A stretch of DNA of 38,780 nt from a virus: IMG/VR virus record IMGVR_UViG_3300030103_004972, positions 1-38,780 of that record. One strand, 5' to 3'. The notes beneath the pieces are model-generated. The model saw only the letters and a list, made by a program, of their open reading frames with translations, was not told the DNA's origin and did no database searches. Of the stretch, positions 22,601-31,954 are shown one piece after another. Each line of letters opens with the position of its first letter. The stretch's first letter is position 1. A program made the position numbers and the translations under genes.

Positions 22601-23688
22601 ATTTTCAACAAATTCATGGCGGCGTTCTTTTGAGATTTGTTCGTGCCGTAGAGGGCTGTCCTCAATGCGGAGTCCAACTCTCTCAGTTTTGCATCTCCAA
22701 CCTTGCCGCTTTTGACCAACCAATCATAACCTCCCCATAGGTTCCTCATGTTCGTGTCCAGCAAAGTTTGGTGTTTGTTCAACAGTGCTTGCTTTGAATA
22801 CCTTGCGTTGCTTACCTCGTTTGTTGGAAGGTCGCCTCTTGATCTGAGCTTGGATAAAACTTTATTTGCCGTAGCCCACTTGGTTCCCGCTTCGTATTGT
22901 CCCTGGTTAATTGCTTCGGAAATTCTTTCTCTTTTGTTGCGGGTAAATTTTGCGAGGTTCTGTGTTGTCTCAAGTTTGGACAGTCCTTTGGCCGCACCGG
23001 CAACCGGAATCTTTATTCCTTTCCACAGGGTGGGCAACGCCAACAACATGGCTGCCCCTGTGCCAGCGGTAACGAGACGCTTTCTTAGTCTGTCCCCAGC
23101 AGTGATTTGTTCATCAAGAACTTTCTCGTCATCCTCCCTCGATGCCGAAGTGTTAAAAAATCCCTCATCAATAAACTCGTCAAAAATGCCAAAGGTTGGA
23201 ACATCCTGGCCTGTAGCCAAATAATCCGCCGCAAAGGTGGGTGCAACCGTGTGTTTTAACCAACTCGGTTTTGTTTTATAAACAGCTTCTTTAGGTGCAA
23301 ATAGCCGTTTCTTTGTAGCCTTTTTGGTAATGGCTTTTTTAACCATTTTTTGTGCAACCCCGGCAGGAGCGCCGAAACGAAACAGAAGCTCGGATACTTG
23401 ACCCGCTGTGCTTACTGGCTTGTCAGGCTTTATCCGTTCAAAACTTTTTTCAACTTCTGAGGTGAAGTCCGTACCGGCAGTAAGATCCACAAGTGAAGTT
23501 GCAAACTCTATGGGACCCTCAACCAAACCCTCAATGGCACCCCTAACTGGACCTTGAACAAGCGTTTCTCCTAGAGTGGAAAAGTCTCCCTCTTGTTCTT
23601 TTCGATAGCGTTCAGCAGTTCTCTTGGCAACCTCTGGGTCGTTGGTCTTTATATAAACAACCTTGTTTCCGACTAGAACGGGAATCAT
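19672..23688 (-). CDS. Giant virion protein, 1338 aa (probably internal or ejected)
   Basis: This is the second largest gene. The N-terminus has VQGPVRGAIEGLVEGP, resembling the 539-aa protein near TerL. Long helical stretches dominate, with YSPITQIRNATSASLFALMN in the middle, SPFGNFIAFPAETVRTAVN (about 881-899) and a possible membrane-interacting segment after it (RLMGNMAVMYAAPKATYEFG). No lysozyme, transglycosylase or polymerase motif was recognised. Size, position in the late operon and helical content match the large internal or ejection proteins of podovirus-like marine phages, which is the basis of the call. The GNF-AFP motif recurs in the 72-aa protein at 9565-9783. Confidence 0.6.
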   Translation of the reverse strand: MIPVLVGNKVVYIKTNDPEVAKRTAERYRKEQEGDFSTLGETLVQGPVRGAIEGLVEGPIEFATSLVDLTAGTDFTSEVEKSFERIKPDKPVSTAGQVSELLFRFGAPAGVAQKMVKKAITKKATKKRLFAPKEAVYKTKPSWLKHTVAPTFAADYLATGQDVPTFGIFDEFIDEGFFNTSASREDDEKVLDEQITAGDRLRKRLVTAGTGAAMLLALPTLWKGIKIPVAGAAKGLSKLETTQNLAKFTRNKRERISEAINQGQYEAGTKWATANKVLSKLRSRGDLPTNEVSNARYSKQALLNKHQTLLDTNMRNLWGGYDWLVKSGKVGDAKLRELDSALRTALYGTNKSQKNAAMNLLKIYDNKYMNQYGTLKYVAKLRNKQTGEMIYKQVEKPRTSFVENVDTARKQIDDLTLELKEVAELSKKLGIELLSPGYLAAMEKNMGSYGYRAYKSMLKGERYLPTRVDRDAAVAELLKMKVVATADDGKALLTRLLKTGNFDNAIMAPEFAIEGIKSGILKNRKLDNLPAVRKFLGEVTGETVPDLMLKTRSTVDNLSRLVASARYMDEVAGINNRLINSGSKERFLYNSIDEVDESIRPQFLDELGDPIIIPNKPQKFGSLAGQVTTQRIRDALIGAQNGWLEQSPGVVSRVWSTFLAGKGLVQQAKTIYSPITQIRNATSASLFALMNGNVGNAQTLQDSAMIVFDALKRTNKGSLAKYYANAQRKGIVNTGAQLREIDAVIDDAARALEASEPGAWSNATQKTIKLLDASRNNFFSKVYQGSDDVWKIFSWEMEKGRMMRAFQNASKRNASFKISKGSYKNISPKNIRELEKKGGQWSALSKEVQAEVVEDISAAIVRDTVPNYAKVGSIIQSLRRSPFGNFIAFPAETVRTAVNSTSRAIDELASGVPEIAEIGMRRLMGNMAVMYAAPKATYEFGKFMTGASDEQVQAYKRSFATPWEKNADLIPIRTDKDGNIVEFYNYTYTNPYEYLRTPIAAVLNAFLNGEKRGDKLHEKLWQGLVGSQQNPGALAEYLTPFFGWSIASQGILDATRNVTYASGTARPIYNSEIDSAAIKTGKVLAHWVNLFAPPVVPVKFKPGQEGPFLKDLPRATLYSLGLTDQGLSRSGRKPDIYSQLAESFTGLKTIRPNMERTLRFRAFDAKEQMRDAASLYTQVAKNPNVQDPEAHVKALLKTNEARFEALKDVSMAVEDAKRLGMSDQEVYKVLKGTKIASPRAIMNRTFIPYFPSEFAIGEALSKEGAEQPAFFPEDALRQAWIQDIKPLLPQESFVGGPPQIPTATQPRMTRRTKAAIAPKSSAGVMLRQQELEKLLGIR

Positions 23689-23692
23689 GGTG

Positions 23693-26002
23693 TTACTGAT
23701 ATTGGGAAGGATCTACTACTGTTGAGCCACCTACGATCGGAATAGGGATGCCAAGCTCTGTAGCAATTTTTTCCAGAGACTCTGCTGGAAGTTCCATTAG
23801 TTTTGTTTTTCTTTCAACCGCCGTTATCTCGTCCAAGACCCCTTGTTCCACCAAATAGGCGATGATAAGCCCAGCTAAATCTTGTTGTCTAGCTTGACCA
23901 AGTTGAGCAAAGTAAGCGCCTTGAGGATTTTGCATCATCATTACTGTTTCCACTGGCAGTCCACTCATGCGAGCTAATTCTTCAACTTCTTTCGCAGCAA
24001 CCGTTTCAGCAGGAACCGTTCCGAGTCTTTCCTGTTCGTACATTCTTCCCAAGTCACCGATCGTTGTGGGTCTTTCATACATGAGATCCACAAAGCGACT
24101 GAGCGCTCTTGATCGATCTTTTTTGTCCTTGACCTTTTTCAGTCGTTCTTGTTCTTCGGCTACAGCCATCATCTGTTCTTCCGAGAGTCCTTCCAGCTTG
24201 GCCAGCATTTCTGCTTTTTCCTCATCGTTCAAACCAGACAGCAAATCTGTTACTACTGAACCAATGACGTAGGCTGCACCGACTCTTGTTCCCATTTTAA
24301 CGCCCCTTGCCAAACGTTCGTAAGCTCCAAGCTGTCCTTTTCCAAATGGGTTTATCTGCCCTGGTTTACCCCAAAAAACGTCTCTTGCTTTTGTTCCAGT
24401 TCTTTTAACTAAATCAGCCGCCTTCTGAGTTATGCTTGGGGGTAGTTTAGCGCCCTCTAAAACCGCTTGTGAACCACCGGTATACGGTCCTACTGGACGC
24501 GCAGATGGATCTCGTAGAGCTCTGGATGTAGGTCCTTGCGATACTGGTTTTCCTACTGGCCCTTTAAGAACACCTCCTTTTGGAGTAACAACTGGTTTCT
24601 GTGGTGTGGATACTTTGGCGCCTTTTGGAGTTATTCGTGGAGCTATCTGGGACAATATCTGTTTTGGCAACCCGGTTCTGAGCAAGCTAGTTATACCAGC
24701 AAGCCCTGGCGCAAACTCAAGCTCTCCTGACAAAAATGGATTTTCGCCACTTTCAGTTATTCTCGCCATCCGATCAAGAAACTCTTGATTTTTTCTTTTG
24801 AAAAACCCTCCAACCCCTTCGCTTATTTCTCCGGCTTGATTCGTTTGTAGCCATTCGATTGCAGCCATTCTTGTTCTAATATCACCAGATTCTAAAGCCT
24901 CAAGAACCCATTCTGGTATATCCATTTCTTCCACTTCTGGATCGCCACCATCCTGCATCTGTATGGGAACCAAGCCACTGACAATGCCACCCTCGTTGTA
25001 TTTTTTGGGCTTTTCAACATAGCCGCCTTCGCTACCAAAAAACATATCCCACAACTTTTTTAAGCCCGTTGTGGTTTCAATTGCACTTCCCAATCCTGTT
25101 GGTTCCGACTTAATCTCTGGTTTTGCAGACTCCGTCGTGTAGCCACCATAGATTCTTCCTGGATCCATTCCTTGAAGCAGTGCCTGTCCTCTCATGATTC
25201 TTTCCCAAGGCTCTTGCGATTTTTGAAGCGCGGCTTGATACATCCTTGACAATCCTTGTTGGTAAATGTCTCTTCCTTGTCCGCCATATTGGTTCATCAT
25301 GTTCAGCCAGTTCATCATTTCGCCTTGTCTCTGGCCGCCCATGCCTAACACTTGTCCGGCAATGCCGCCCAATCCGCCGGCAGCGCCACTGAGCGCAGCC
25401 ATACGTCTGGCATAATCATTCATCGCAGCTTCCTGTGCTCTCTGGAATCCTTGTCCCCTGATGCCAGCAAGTGCGCCTAATATTCCACGCTCGCTTTCTG
25501 CCTGCCTTTCTCCTGCCAGCAGCCTACCGCGTGATCCGCCAAAAGCCCCACTGCTTATGTCTTGTGCGCGTCCTGCGATGTCTTCCTGGGCTGATACGCG
25601 TCGCATTCGTTCCAATGTGTCTTCAACCACATCGGTTTCATAAGGGTTGTAATAGGGAGAGGTCATGGTGTAAGGATTGAAAGCCCCTGTTGAACCTCGA
25701 TAGCCGCCAGCTGCCTCACCCATCAATTGCGATGCGGTTCCGTATGCTGGTTGGTAAGGACCGGCTCCCATGACTCCTTGACGTGCCATCATTTCCAATG
25801 GCGTAAGACCAGCTGTTCCTTCCAATGGAATAGGCTGTGGTTGGTCCATGAGTCCGCCGTATTGTCCGGGTGCGCCGAATACACTGGCACCAAGACGGCG
25901 TTGGTAGTCTTCGTACCACGGCTGTTTAAATTCATAGCCCGCTTGGGGTGCTGTATAAATTGTTGGATCGTAACGCGTCCATTCAGATGTTTCTAAACCC
26001 AT
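23693..26002 (-). CDS. Virion protein, 769 aa
   Basis: The N-terminal 300 residues are rich in Gly, Gln, Tyr, Met and Ala (GYRGSTGAFNPYTMTSPYYN, GGLGGIAGQVLGMGGQRQGE), a composition common in membrane-inserting ejection proteins. NEGGIVSG follows around residue 335. The second half has an acidic PEW patch, a Pro/Lys/Gly-rich linker and a helical C-terminus. It is co-oriented with the other virion genes and one base downstream of the 470-aa gene. No enzyme motif was recognised. Probable tail or internal protein. Confidence 0.6.
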   Translation of the reverse strand: MGLETSEWTRYDPTIYTAPQAGYEFKQPWYEDYQRRLGASVFGAPGQYGGLMDQPQPIPLEGTAGLTPLEMMARQGVMGAGPYQPAYGTASQLMGEAAGGYRGSTGAFNPYTMTSPYYNPYETDVVEDTLERMRRVSAQEDIAGRAQDISSGAFGGSRGRLLAGERQAESERGILGALAGIRGQGFQRAQEAAMNDYARRMAALSGAAGGLGGIAGQVLGMGGQRQGEMMNWLNMMNQYGGQGRDIYQQGLSRMYQAALQKSQEPWERIMRGQALLQGMDPGRIYGGYTTESAKPEIKSEPTGLGSAIETTTGLKKLWDMFFGSEGGYVEKPKKYNEGGIVSGLVPIQMQDGGDPEVEEMDIPEWVLEALESGDIRTRMAAIEWLQTNQAGEISEGVGGFFKRKNQEFLDRMARITESGENPFLSGELEFAPGLAGITSLLRTGLPKQILSQIAPRITPKGAKVSTPQKPVVTPKGGVLKGPVGKPVSQGPTSRALRDPSARPVGPYTGGSQAVLEGAKLPPSITQKAADLVKRTGTKARDVFWGKPGQINPFGKGQLGAYERLARGVKMGTRVGAAYVIGSVVTDLLSGLNDEEKAEMLAKLEGLSEEQMMAVAEEQERLKKVKDKKDRSRALSRFVDLMYERPTTIGDLGRMYEQERLGTVPAETVAAKEVEELARMSGLPVETVMMMQNPQGAYFAQLGQARQQDLAGLIIAYLVEQGVLDEITAVERKTKLMELPAESLEKIATELGIPIPIVGGSTVVDPSQYQ

Positions 26003-26003
26003 G

Positions 26004-27416
26004 TCAACCGCCTCTCATTTTCTTTGCCATCTGTTGGCCAAGTGCTTGTTGCAGATACATCTGCCTTGCGCCTGCCAATCGTTGCTGTTCAGGGTCCATC
26101 ATCGTTTGTTGTGGTGCGCCCTGGTTCATTAATGCCATCAAGCCAATGCCTCTGTTCGCCTCGGCATTGGTTACAAATTCTCCATCGGACAACATCGCCG
26201 GGATGTCATCACTGGTTTCGGTGCCAGGTCCCTCGGTCAAGCCGTTGCGACGAACAAAAGCACCATCTGCTACATATTCTACACCAGGAACATTATCGTA
26301 TCCTAGGTTTTGTATCAAAGATCCCTGTGGTGGTCCTGTCGTAAATGAGAATGGACCGCCTTGGGCTACGTTATATTCTTTGGTTGGTTCCGAGGCAAAC
26401 GGGTAGTAAATAGGGGCTTGGTTTGGGTCTAAATAAATAGGCTGTCCAACACCGCCTCCAATCATGCTTGCATAATCAGCGCTTCTACCAGCTGGATCCC
26501 AACCGGCACTACCGAGGATTCCTCCGCCTCCGCCTCCGCCACCACCGTTAGAAGTCTGCGAAGAACCGGCTCCGAACAATCCTAACAAAGCAAGGATGCC
26601 TTTCAGCTTGTCCCAGTCAAAGCCTTCATCATCTTCCTCTTTGTCTGCTTGAGAATCTGCATCAATGTCTACTTCTTTGCCGGTTGCTACGTCTATCAAT
26701 ATTTCATTCACTGGATCCCAATAACGATCGTCATCATCTTCGTCTTCTTCTTCTTCACCTTCGCCACCAAACCACGGCCATCCTAATAAGTCCAATATTG
26801 ATGATTGGGAGTCTTCATCTACTTCAGCTGTTGCTTCAGCTGTTGCTGCTGCTTGTGCTGCATCTGCCGCCGCCTGTGCATTTGCTGCTGCTTGTGCATC
26901 TGCCGCCGCCTGTGCATCTGCCGCTGCTTGTGCATCTGCTGTACTCGTTGTGTCTGTTGTACCTGTTGTGCCGGATCCCTGTCCACCATACGGCCACCCA
27001 GGAGGCCAAAAACCGTAGTAAGGATCGTAAGAATCGTAGCCTTCCCCACCATCTCCAGTATCTGTCACATCACCTGTAACCTCCAAATCATCTGGAATTT
27101 GGTTTGCATTAGCATCAACAGAAGAAGTTCCAGAACTTGCTGTAAGCACACCGCTTGCTATCAAGTCTTCCATGGTGGGAATGTTTTCAGTGTTTATTAA
27201 AGGATCAGCTCCTGCTGTATAAGCGGCAATACCTGTAGGGAAATCGCCCTGGAACCCGCTTAAATAATCAGTGCCCGTTGCGCCAGACTGAGCATACCCC
27301 ATATAGTTTAACCAATCTTGCCACGCAAGATCCTCTTCAGAGGGACCGCCCCCCATGCCAGTTACATTAAAAACTGAGGCCCAAGGAAAAGCGCCGCCGT
27401 AAATATTTTCAGTCAT
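26004..27416 (-). CDS. Low-complexity virion protein, 470 aa
   Basis: Start ATG at 27416 overlaps the upstream TAA (TAATG) and follows GGGGAGGTGG, so the earlier ATG at 27431 is rejected. The middle carries tandem ADAQAAADAQAA repeats (roughly 26820-26940), then an acidic region, a run of nine glycines, and near the C-terminus TSDDIPAMLSDGEFVTNAEA, a motif typical of phage tail and tape-measure C-termini. The C-terminus is Gln/Met-rich. Probable tail-associated structural protein; exact role unknown. Confidence 0.6.
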   Translation of the reverse strand: MTENIYGGAFPWASVFNVTGMGGGPSEEDLAWQDWLNYMGYAQSGATGTDYLSGFQGDFPTGIAAYTAGADPLINTENIPTMEDLIASGVLTASSGTSSVDANANQIPDDLEVTGDVTDTGDGGEGYDSYDPYYGFWPPGWPYGGQGSGTTGTTDTTSTADAQAAADAQAAADAQAAANAQAAADAAQAAATAEATAEVDEDSQSSILDLLGWPWFGGEGEEEEDEDDDDRYWDPVNEILIDVATGKEVDIDADSQADKEEDDEGFDWDKLKGILALLGLFGAGSSQTSNGGGGGGGGGILGSAGWDPAGRSADYASMIGGGVGQPIYLDPNQAPIYYPFASEPTKEYNVAQGGPFSFTTGPPQGSLIQNLGYDNVPGVEYVADGAFVRRNGLTEGPGTETSDDIPAMLSDGEFVTNAEANRGIGLMALMNQGAPQQTMMDPEQQRLAGARQMYLQQALGQQMAKKMRGG

Positions 27417-29347
27417 TAGCCACCTCCCCATGTGGCAACTGGGGATTCATCCCAAGAGCCTGTTTGTTTGTAGTGGGCATAAATATCACTCCAATTAGCG
27501 GGTCGTCCTTTAGGATCTGCGTCAAAATATTGAACATCTTGTCCCATCGCACTTCTTTCAGCTATAGTGCCATATCCCACTCCTCTAGTCCCAAAGTTTT
27601 TGGCAGCCATCATGTCTCTGTAGCTCTCTCCGGTTCCATACGTTTGCATGAAGGTATCGGCATAATATTTGGCTTGCTCTGGCGGATAGCCTTGATCCAA
27701 GTAGGATTGTTCATTTCCGAACATGTCATATAAGTCAGCTCTCTTGTTTATTTTGTTTTGTTCTTTTCTTTGCATGCGTTGGCTTTGGCCATAAGTGCTG
27801 CCTGCTCCTCTGGCTTTTCCGGGGCCGCCTACATTATACATTGCATCGTAAACCGGCATCATCATCATTGCAGAGGCTCCTGTCATTCCTGCTCGCATGT
27901 CTTGTCCCGGAAGGGTTTTGAAAGTTTGACCAGTATCTGGATCATATCCTGGAATTGCGTAACCCTCAGTAGCTGTTTGAAATTCATCTGTTGACATGTT
28001 CTCGATTTTGTTCATCATTAGTTCAATTTCATCTCGTTCTGTTGGAGATGCATTGGCCCAAGCATTATTAAGCTCACTTAGAAGACGATCCCTTGATCCC
28101 ACTCCTTCCCACTTATTAGCACCCCATTGACCCACGTTTTTAAAAAGATTCCATATGCCTCCTGTGGCTGCACCAAGCCCTATATCTGCCCAAGGCATAT
28201 CCTTAATAGTTTGTCCAAATTCGCTCATAGCGCTTGGATATGGTGTATAAGGTTGAGTATTAAAAATGGGGTGTAATTGTGGATCTCCTTGATAATATGG
28301 TGAAAAAGGATTTGCTTGAGCAGCAGCAACTGCAGCAGCATCCCCTCTCTCGTATGGATTAATCAGTGGGGCCGATGCACCACCGCCTCTAGCACCACCG
28401 CCTCCAGCTAGATTGACAATGCCTCCTTCAGCCATCTTATTCCTGGATCTAAGTGGGCCCCTCATGGCGCTTATCCATGCCTTTTTTTCCATGTAATCTG
28501 GGGGTGCCCGAAATTCCCATTGCCTAGTTTCTTTGTTATATCTTTTGTTGCGGGCTTTCCAAGGACTATACTCTTCCGAAAAATTTCCAAACTGTTTCTC
28601 AAGATTGCCACTAAATTCCCCGTGTGGCGCTGTTCTTATTCGCCAACCTAACCTCAAAGGATCCAAAGTAACCCATTGTTCTTCTTGAACTTCAGGAGGC
28701 AGCGCATAACCTGTTTCGTCAATTGGAGCCTCGGCAGCAATCACCCCTCCTTCAAATAACGGGTCTTCTTGGACTCCGGTAAAAAAAGGCATTGCCAACC
28801 CCGGACCTGTGGCAGCACTGCTTTCACGCAATTCTCTGGCATTTTGAAGAAGGTCGCTGATGCCTCCGGTAATTGTTCCGAACACATCGCCTCCGAGAAT
28901 ATCTCTTGCCGCTGTGTCTGAGCCTGCATCTACAGCCTCTGCAAATTGATCCAGTTGGGCATCTGATGGAGGCTGTGCCATGCCTGTGGTGTCAGCAACA
29001 TTTACTCTGCCCAGGGTTTCAGCGATACCAGAACCAAAACCACGGAATCTTTTTTTAAGCCTTTCAAGCCTTAATCCTCTAAGCGCCTGGTTGATTCGTG
29101 TTTTTCTCTGGCTGTTTTCTCCGCTAAATCCTAATGATCTTTTTTCTTCTTTCAGTTCCTGTATCTGTTGGTTGTAGTCATCCAGCTCCCAGTCGTCTGT
29201 ATCGAAACCAGAACTGAGAGAGCCGCCCATTCTCAGATTGACAATGCCTCTGTCGTAATAGTTTTGAGTGTCTTGAAGTTGCAATAGCTTATCAATCCCA
29301 CCAGGAGTGGGGGTAATGCCTAATTGTTCAATGAGCTCTACTTTCAT
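27416..29347 (-). CDS. Virion protein, 643 aa
   Basis: Contains RGIVNLRMGG near residue 34, EGGIVNLAGGG near residue 310, and alternating acidic helices and Gly/Tyr/Pro-rich stretches (PFSPYYQGDPQLHPIFN). No catalytic motif is visible. It shares GGIV-type motifs with the 539- and 769-aa proteins, consistent with a common assembly role. The ribosome site is weak, but a promoter-like sequence lies upstream at 29400-29405. Confidence 0.6.
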   Translation of the reverse strand: MKVELIEQLGITPTPGGIDKLLQLQDTQNYYDRGIVNLRMGGSLSSGFDTDDWELDDYNQQIQELKEEKRSLGFSGENSQRKTRINQALRGLRLERLKKRFRGFGSGIAETLGRVNVADTTGMAQPPSDAQLDQFAEAVDAGSDTAARDILGGDVFGTITGGISDLLQNARELRESSAATGPGLAMPFFTGVQEDPLFEGGVIAAEAPIDETGYALPPEVQEEQWVTLDPLRLGWRIRTAPHGEFSGNLEKQFGNFSEEYSPWKARNKRYNKETRQWEFRAPPDYMEKKAWISAMRGPLRSRNKMAEGGIVNLAGGGGARGGGASAPLINPYERGDAAAVAAAQANPFSPYYQGDPQLHPIFNTQPYTPYPSAMSEFGQTIKDMPWADIGLGAATGGIWNLFKNVGQWGANKWEGVGSRDRLLSELNNAWANASPTERDEIELMMNKIENMSTDEFQTATEGYAIPGYDPDTGQTFKTLPGQDMRAGMTGASAMMMMPVYDAMYNVGGPGKARGAGSTYGQSQRMQRKEQNKINKRADLYDMFGNEQSYLDQGYPPEQAKYYADTFMQTYGTGESYRDMMAAKNFGTRGVGYGTIAERSAMGQDVQYFDADPKGRPANWSDIYAHYKQTGSWDESPVATWGGG

Positions 29348-29399
29348 TTTCGCATCATACTTAGTTGCGAAGACCCCATAAGCCGAGCATTTTCATAGT

Positions 29400-29405
29400 A
29401 TTATA
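29400..29405 (-). promoter_or_regulatory. Possible late promoter -10 box
   Basis: A perfect TATAAT on the minus strand in the only sizeable gap (29348-29414) of this part of the late operon. There is no good -35 at standard spacing (TTGATT is only 14 bases away). The following leader has a tiny ATG frame (MKMLGLWGLRN). Confidence 0.35.
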
Positions 29406-29414
29406 CTTTTTTAC

Positions 29415-29738
29415 TCACAAATCAATTGATATCGCACCATTGGTGCTGACCGACAGCGTGCCGACAGCCCCGGTTGCGCTCAATCCATTGTCTGATCCTG
29501 AGTAAATCTCGTTCCACTTGGCACCATCGTAGACTTGCAGGCTCTTGGCGTTGAGGTTCCAGATGACATCACCGGCATTGAACTTGTTCTGATTCATGGT
29601 GGTCAGTGTGTATTGTGGTGTTTCCGTGGGGTCAAAAGAACCTAGGTTCAGCTGTAAAATGCGAATCATCCTGTTGTAAAGATCAGGAGAAACCTCATTC
29701 ATAGCGTTTGGAAGTTGCGTTTCAAGCAATCTAGCCAT
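29415..29738 (-). CDS. Conserved virion-associated protein, 107 aa
   Basis: Begins MARLLETQLPNAMNEVSPDL and has FNAGDVIWNLNAKSLQVYDG, a beta-rich segment, then a Ser/Thr/Gly-rich C-terminus ending ISIDL. I recall similar proteins in marine podovirus-like phages next to the 600-aa-class tail protein. It is abutted by that gene here. Function unknown, probably a small tail component. Confidence 0.6.
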   Translation of the reverse strand: MARLLETQLPNAMNEVSPDLYNRMIRILQLNLGSFDPTETPQYTLTTMNQNKFNAGDVIWNLNAKSLQVYDGAKWNEIYSGSDNGLSATGAVGTLSVSTNGAISIDL

Positions 29739-31621
29739 CAGCGCCTACCATTCATCTTGATATCCATACGCGTTGCCCCAACCCTAAAACCCAGCCCCTG
29801 ACGTAAACCAGCCGTGTTGTCGTCATCAGACTCAAATCTCAACACCACCTGGCGTCCTCTTGCTCTTGTGTTTATTCTTGTAGTTGAAGATGTTATCGAT
29901 GTCGTTGAAGAGGTGCTTAAACTTTCTGCCGGCCAGTTGCGTTTCTTCAACACCACATTCATGGCTGCGTTTGAGTTTGATCCAGTGAACTTTATATCCG
30001 GGATAATGCGATTGACAAAGCTGAACTGTTCCCCTTCTTCAATATCGAGACTACTCGATTCTATATAAACGTTGTCCATGGGCGAGCCATCTGCATCGTA
30101 ACCAGTTTCTTGTTTGTAAAGATAGTTGGAGGTGTCAGTGCCGGTAGCCCTCGGATAATCTTCGATTCCCTCATCCAACCACGCGTGTCGTGTTAGCTGA
30201 CCGATTGACCAAGTGTTGTCAACATAGTTGTAAATGACGTAACGGTCTATCTCGGTTGAGCTACTTGATGGATAAAACCAACCAACCTCATCAAAGGCTT
30301 TGTTTAAAAAGCCGAACACTTTATAAGCCTGAGTAATGTTGATGTTGTTAAAAACATAATAATGCACTGAAGAAGGCAATGGGTTGACAGAACCGTTGTA
30401 AAAATAGAACCCCTTGAGATCCATCCAGAATATCCCTTCTGGTGCATTGATGACCGCGTTGGGACCAATGAGTCCCACCCCTTCATTGATAAGGTTGTTG
30501 CTGAAAGTATAGGGCGATCCAACAAACGCCATAGAATAAAGCGCAGAATCCGTCCACACTAGAGTTTCCTGACGAGCCCTTAATGCTCCAACAATCAAGG
30601 AACCTGATGACAACCTGAAAGACCCGGCTGTGTTGGTCAGCTTTGGCTCCCATTCGGGTGCGTTTTCCTGATCGCACCAACAAATAAACATGGGATCAAC
30701 TGATCCTGTCCTGGCAGTTCCGCCTGCATTCAATGGATCTGCACCGAAACAAATGATATGGCGATCAATGTCGCTGACCAAAATCTGAAACGCTTTGGTT
30801 GGCGGAAGGTTGGCACCGCTTAAATCAGAAAACGAAACAGCTCTAGTGCTTAAACCATTAGTGTTGTCCCAATAATAGATGCCCCCTGATCTTGGGTTTA
30901 TAAGCAAGTCCTCACCAAAATTGTCCTGGGTCCATAGCCTAAGTTGAGAGGTATCAGACAAAGCTGAAACTTCTCCCCAGCCTCCAGCACCCCAAGTACC
31001 GGCTCCCCAACCGGAACCTTCCACATAAACATCTAGTCCGACATTAATTTGATAAGCCCCAACTACACTGGAACCACCATTGCCGCTGTCGCTGCTATTC
31101 GCTGTTACTTCATCGCCATCTGTATCTTTGGCTTCAATGGTATAGCTGTTGACGTTAACAATAGTGGCTATCTGATATTCTTGATTGAGTACAGTAGCCG
31201 TAATTAATCCGCCTAAAGTTACTGCACCGCTAAAAGTAACAAAATCATTTTTAACAGCTCCATGTGCAGTATCGGCTACAGTAATTGTAGCGTCTCCATC
31301 AGAAGCAGAAAAAGTCACATCGCCCGCAGATGTAGTGGTTCTAATTGGGGTCACGTCATTAAAAGCGTTTCCAGACTCTATGTAATATTTATAGGTTGTT
31401 CCAATCCCCAAGTATTTAGTGGCCGCCAAATTAACCCAGCCATGAAGCGCCCTGCCCGTGCCAAGATAGGTGTTTGTGGTAGCTTTTTCCCAACCGCCTA
31501 TCTTCTCCGGCAAGCCTTTGCGAAAGCGCACCAAGTTGGCGTCGTACCAACCACCTTCATTGCTGTAATCAGTGCCTTCCCGGTTGATTCCTGGTTTGAG
31601 AATGTATTTTGCTAATGGCAT
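29738..31621 (-). CDS. Beta-rich tail/DNA-stabilisation protein, 627 aa
   Basis: The N-terminus (AKYILKPGINREGTDYSNEG, WYDANLVRFRKGLPEKIGGW) and repeated blade-like segments such as GRALHGWVNLAATKYLGIGT and YWDNTNG resemble the beta-propeller tail proteins related to the P22 gp10 packaged-DNA stabiliser. The middle contains an inserted Ser/Thr/Asp-rich domain (about 95-190). In a podovirus-like particle it would plug or extend the neck below the portal. Family resemblance is by pattern only. Confidence 0.6.
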   Translation of the reverse strand: MPLAKYILKPGINREGTDYSNEGGWYDANLVRFRKGLPEKIGGWEKATTNTYLGTGRALHGWVNLAATKYLGIGTTYKYYIESGNAFNDVTPIRTTTSAGDVTFSASDGDATITVADTAHGAVKNDFVTFSGAVTLGGLITATVLNQEYQIATIVNVNSYTIEAKDTDGDEVTANSSDSGNGGSSVVGAYQINVGLDVYVEGSGWGAGTWGAGGWGEVSALSDTSQLRLWTQDNFGEDLLINPRSGGIYYWDNTNGLSTRAVSFSDLSGANLPPTKAFQILVSDIDRHIICFGADPLNAGGTARTGSVDPMFICWCDQENAPEWEPKLTNTAGSFRLSSGSLIVGALRARQETLVWTDSALYSMAFVGSPYTFSNNLINEGVGLIGPNAVINAPEGIFWMDLKGFYFYNGSVNPLPSSVHYYVFNNINITQAYKVFGFLNKAFDEVGWFYPSSSSTEIDRYVIYNYVDNTWSIGQLTRHAWLDEGIEDYPRATGTDTSNYLYKQETGYDADGSPMDNVYIESSSLDIEEGEQFSFVNRIIPDIKFTGSNSNAAMNVVLKKRNWPAESLSTSSTTSITSSTTRINTRARGRQVVLRFESDDDNTAGLRQGLGFRVGATRMDIKMNGRR

Positions 31622-31954
31622 TTATTTTTTCGTCTTGTTCATAAACCCGATAACTGAGCGCACCCCAAAGGATGCCGCCACAATCACCGATAAGGTTATT
31701 TGATACCAGCCTGGCATCGTTTCAAGTACCGCAAAACCTTCTTTTACATAAGGCACAAGAAAAGGGATAAAACAGCAAATTAATGGAATCGTAAAAATAA
31801 TTGTAAGATATTCATCTTTCCAACTCGTTGAGCTGTTCTTCATCGCTTCCTGTTCCCATGAAGCGGCATTTGCTGCTTTAGCCTCGCCTTTGGCTATTTT
31901 TCCTTTAAGGAAAGTTGAACCGAGTTTGCCTATTAGTTTTAATGCTTCAATCAT
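31622..31954 (-). CDS. Holin-like membrane protein (GTA_holin_3TM type)
   Basis: The 110-aa product has an amphipathic N-terminal helix (EALKLIGKLGSTFLKGKIAK), SWKDEYLTIIFTIPLICCFI leading a hydrophobic segment (50-70), a short WY loop and a second hydrophobic segment (84-104) with a KTKK end. SWKDEYLT and the spacing match the PF11351 holin family. It overlaps the upstream peptidase gene by 4 bases. It should permeabilise the inner membrane at the end of infection. Confidence 0.65.
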   Translation of the reverse strand: MIEALKLIGKLGSTFLKGKIAKGEAKAANAASWEQEAMKNSSTSWKDEYLTIIFTIPLICCFIPFLVPYVKEGFAVLETMPGWYQITLSVIVAASFGVRSVIGFMNKTKK

